DNA of 64,000 nt from Hyphomicrobium sp. 99 (GTDB taxonomy: Bacteria; Pseudomonadota; Alphaproteobacteria; Rhizobiales; Hyphomicrobiaceae): the NCBI RefSeq assembly GCF_000384335.2, contig NZ_KQ031382.1:2677545-2741544 (forward strand). Reading direction: 5' to 3'. The position numbers and the translations under genes are program-made. The notes under the pieces were generated by a model, which was not told the origin of the DNA, ran no database searches, and saw only the letters and a program-made list of their open reading frames with translations. Shown in pieces: positions 63,735 through 64,000 of this stretch. Numbering within the stretch: position 1 is the first letter of the stretch; each line of letters opens with the position of its first letter.

Positions 63735-64000
63735 CTATCGATCCGCCGTAAGCTCCCTGATGTCTGAGGCGCTTGCGGCAGTCGCACCACGCAACCGCGT
63801 CACCTGATTTGCCACTCCGTTCGCGACTACGACCGAAAATTCGCTGACCTGAGGCAGTCCCATCAGCTCGCCGATTGTCCCGCGAGCGAGCGGACCCGCG
63901 ATAAACAAACTCTGATTGGGCCCGTCATCGGAATTCAGCGCATGTCCGGCCGCGTCGCACGCGATACCGAGGTGCGTCGGATCTTCCCGTAGATGACCGG
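63735..64000 (-). CDS. FAD/NAD(P)-binding protein, C-terminal part (runs off window)
   Basis: The minus-strand frame is open from the window end to a TAG at 63737-63735, about 88 codons. It contains DAAGHALNSDDGPNQSLFIAGPLARGTIGELMGLPQV, typical of the C-terminus of FAD/NAD(P)-binding proteins of the COG4529 kind. The catalytic part lies outside the window. Confidence 0.7.
   Translation of the reverse strand, partial: GHLREDPTHLGIACDAAGHALNSDDGPNQSLFIAGPLARGTIGELMGLPQVSEFSVVVANGVANQVTRLRGATAASASDIRELTADR

Noticed and set aside
63598..63807. Short plus-strand ORF near the window end
   Set aside because: Overlaps the minus-strand FAD-binding gene, whose motif is clear, and has basic composition without a ribosome-binding site.

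Overview
The window is dense, GC-rich proteobacterial chromosome with no insertion sequence, phage, CRISPR array, rRNA or tRNA that I can recognise. Gene content points to a methylotrophic alphaproteobacterium of the Hyphomicrobium type (inference from content, not a database match). The evidence is a set of tetrahydromethanopterin/methylofuran cofactor genes, an orphan pqqA, a PQQ-alcohol-dehydrogenase-associated ABC transporter of the lanthanide-uptake (Lut/Ped) kind, a SigF/NrsF-type ECF sigma pair, and the alphaproteobacterial trpGDC-moaC-moeA order.

Layout. 1-7.7 kb: C1-cofactor genes and a taurine/sulfonate-type ABC transporter, largely one overlapping minus-strand operon read from a DUF3280 gene down to a methyltransferase. 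8.0-12.8 kb, divergent: exported binding protein, YVTN beta-propeller, ATPase, permease and exported protein, matching PQQ-associated/lanthanide transporters. 13.5-21.6 kb: housekeeping genes (kdsA, bactofilin, pyrG, secG, tpiA) plus a 29-codon pqqA. 21.8-30.6 kb: PpiD-like chaperone, trpE, SixA-like phosphatase, trpGDC, moaC, moeA. 30.7-34.9 kb: transglutaminase, efp and its modification genes epmA and epmB. 35-40.7 kb: molybdopterin oxidoreductase, ECF sigma/anti-sigma pair with a visible autoregulatory promoter, and a TetR/epimerase divergent pair with two matching operators. 40.8-48.2 kb: polyamine uptake (PotFABC type) and gamma-glutamyl-putrescine genes.

48.5-55.0 kb is the most striking part. 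A response regulator, a PhcB-like SAM methyltransferase, a six-TM sensor kinase fused to a receiver and a second kinase module, and another response regulator lie in one direction. This is the layout of the Ralstonia PhcBSRQ fatty-acid-methyl-ester quorum-sensing system, with the PhcS and PhcR equivalents apparently fused. The rest holds a frameshifted TetR gene, an aldehyde dehydrogenase, a DmrA-like reductase, stress and hypothetical genes, a 28-codon membrane peptide gene, and a TonB-dependent receptor with a Lys/Pro-rich linker and a long structured leader.

Functional reading. Several pieces (DmrA-like reductase, furan/pterin genes, Lut/Ped-type transporter, pqqA and possibly the TonB receptor) would support PQQ- and H4MPT-dependent methylotrophy. 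The Phc-like cluster would add cell-density sensing through a small methylated lipid. All starts are judged from codons, overlaps and ribosome-binding sites; no homology search was run.
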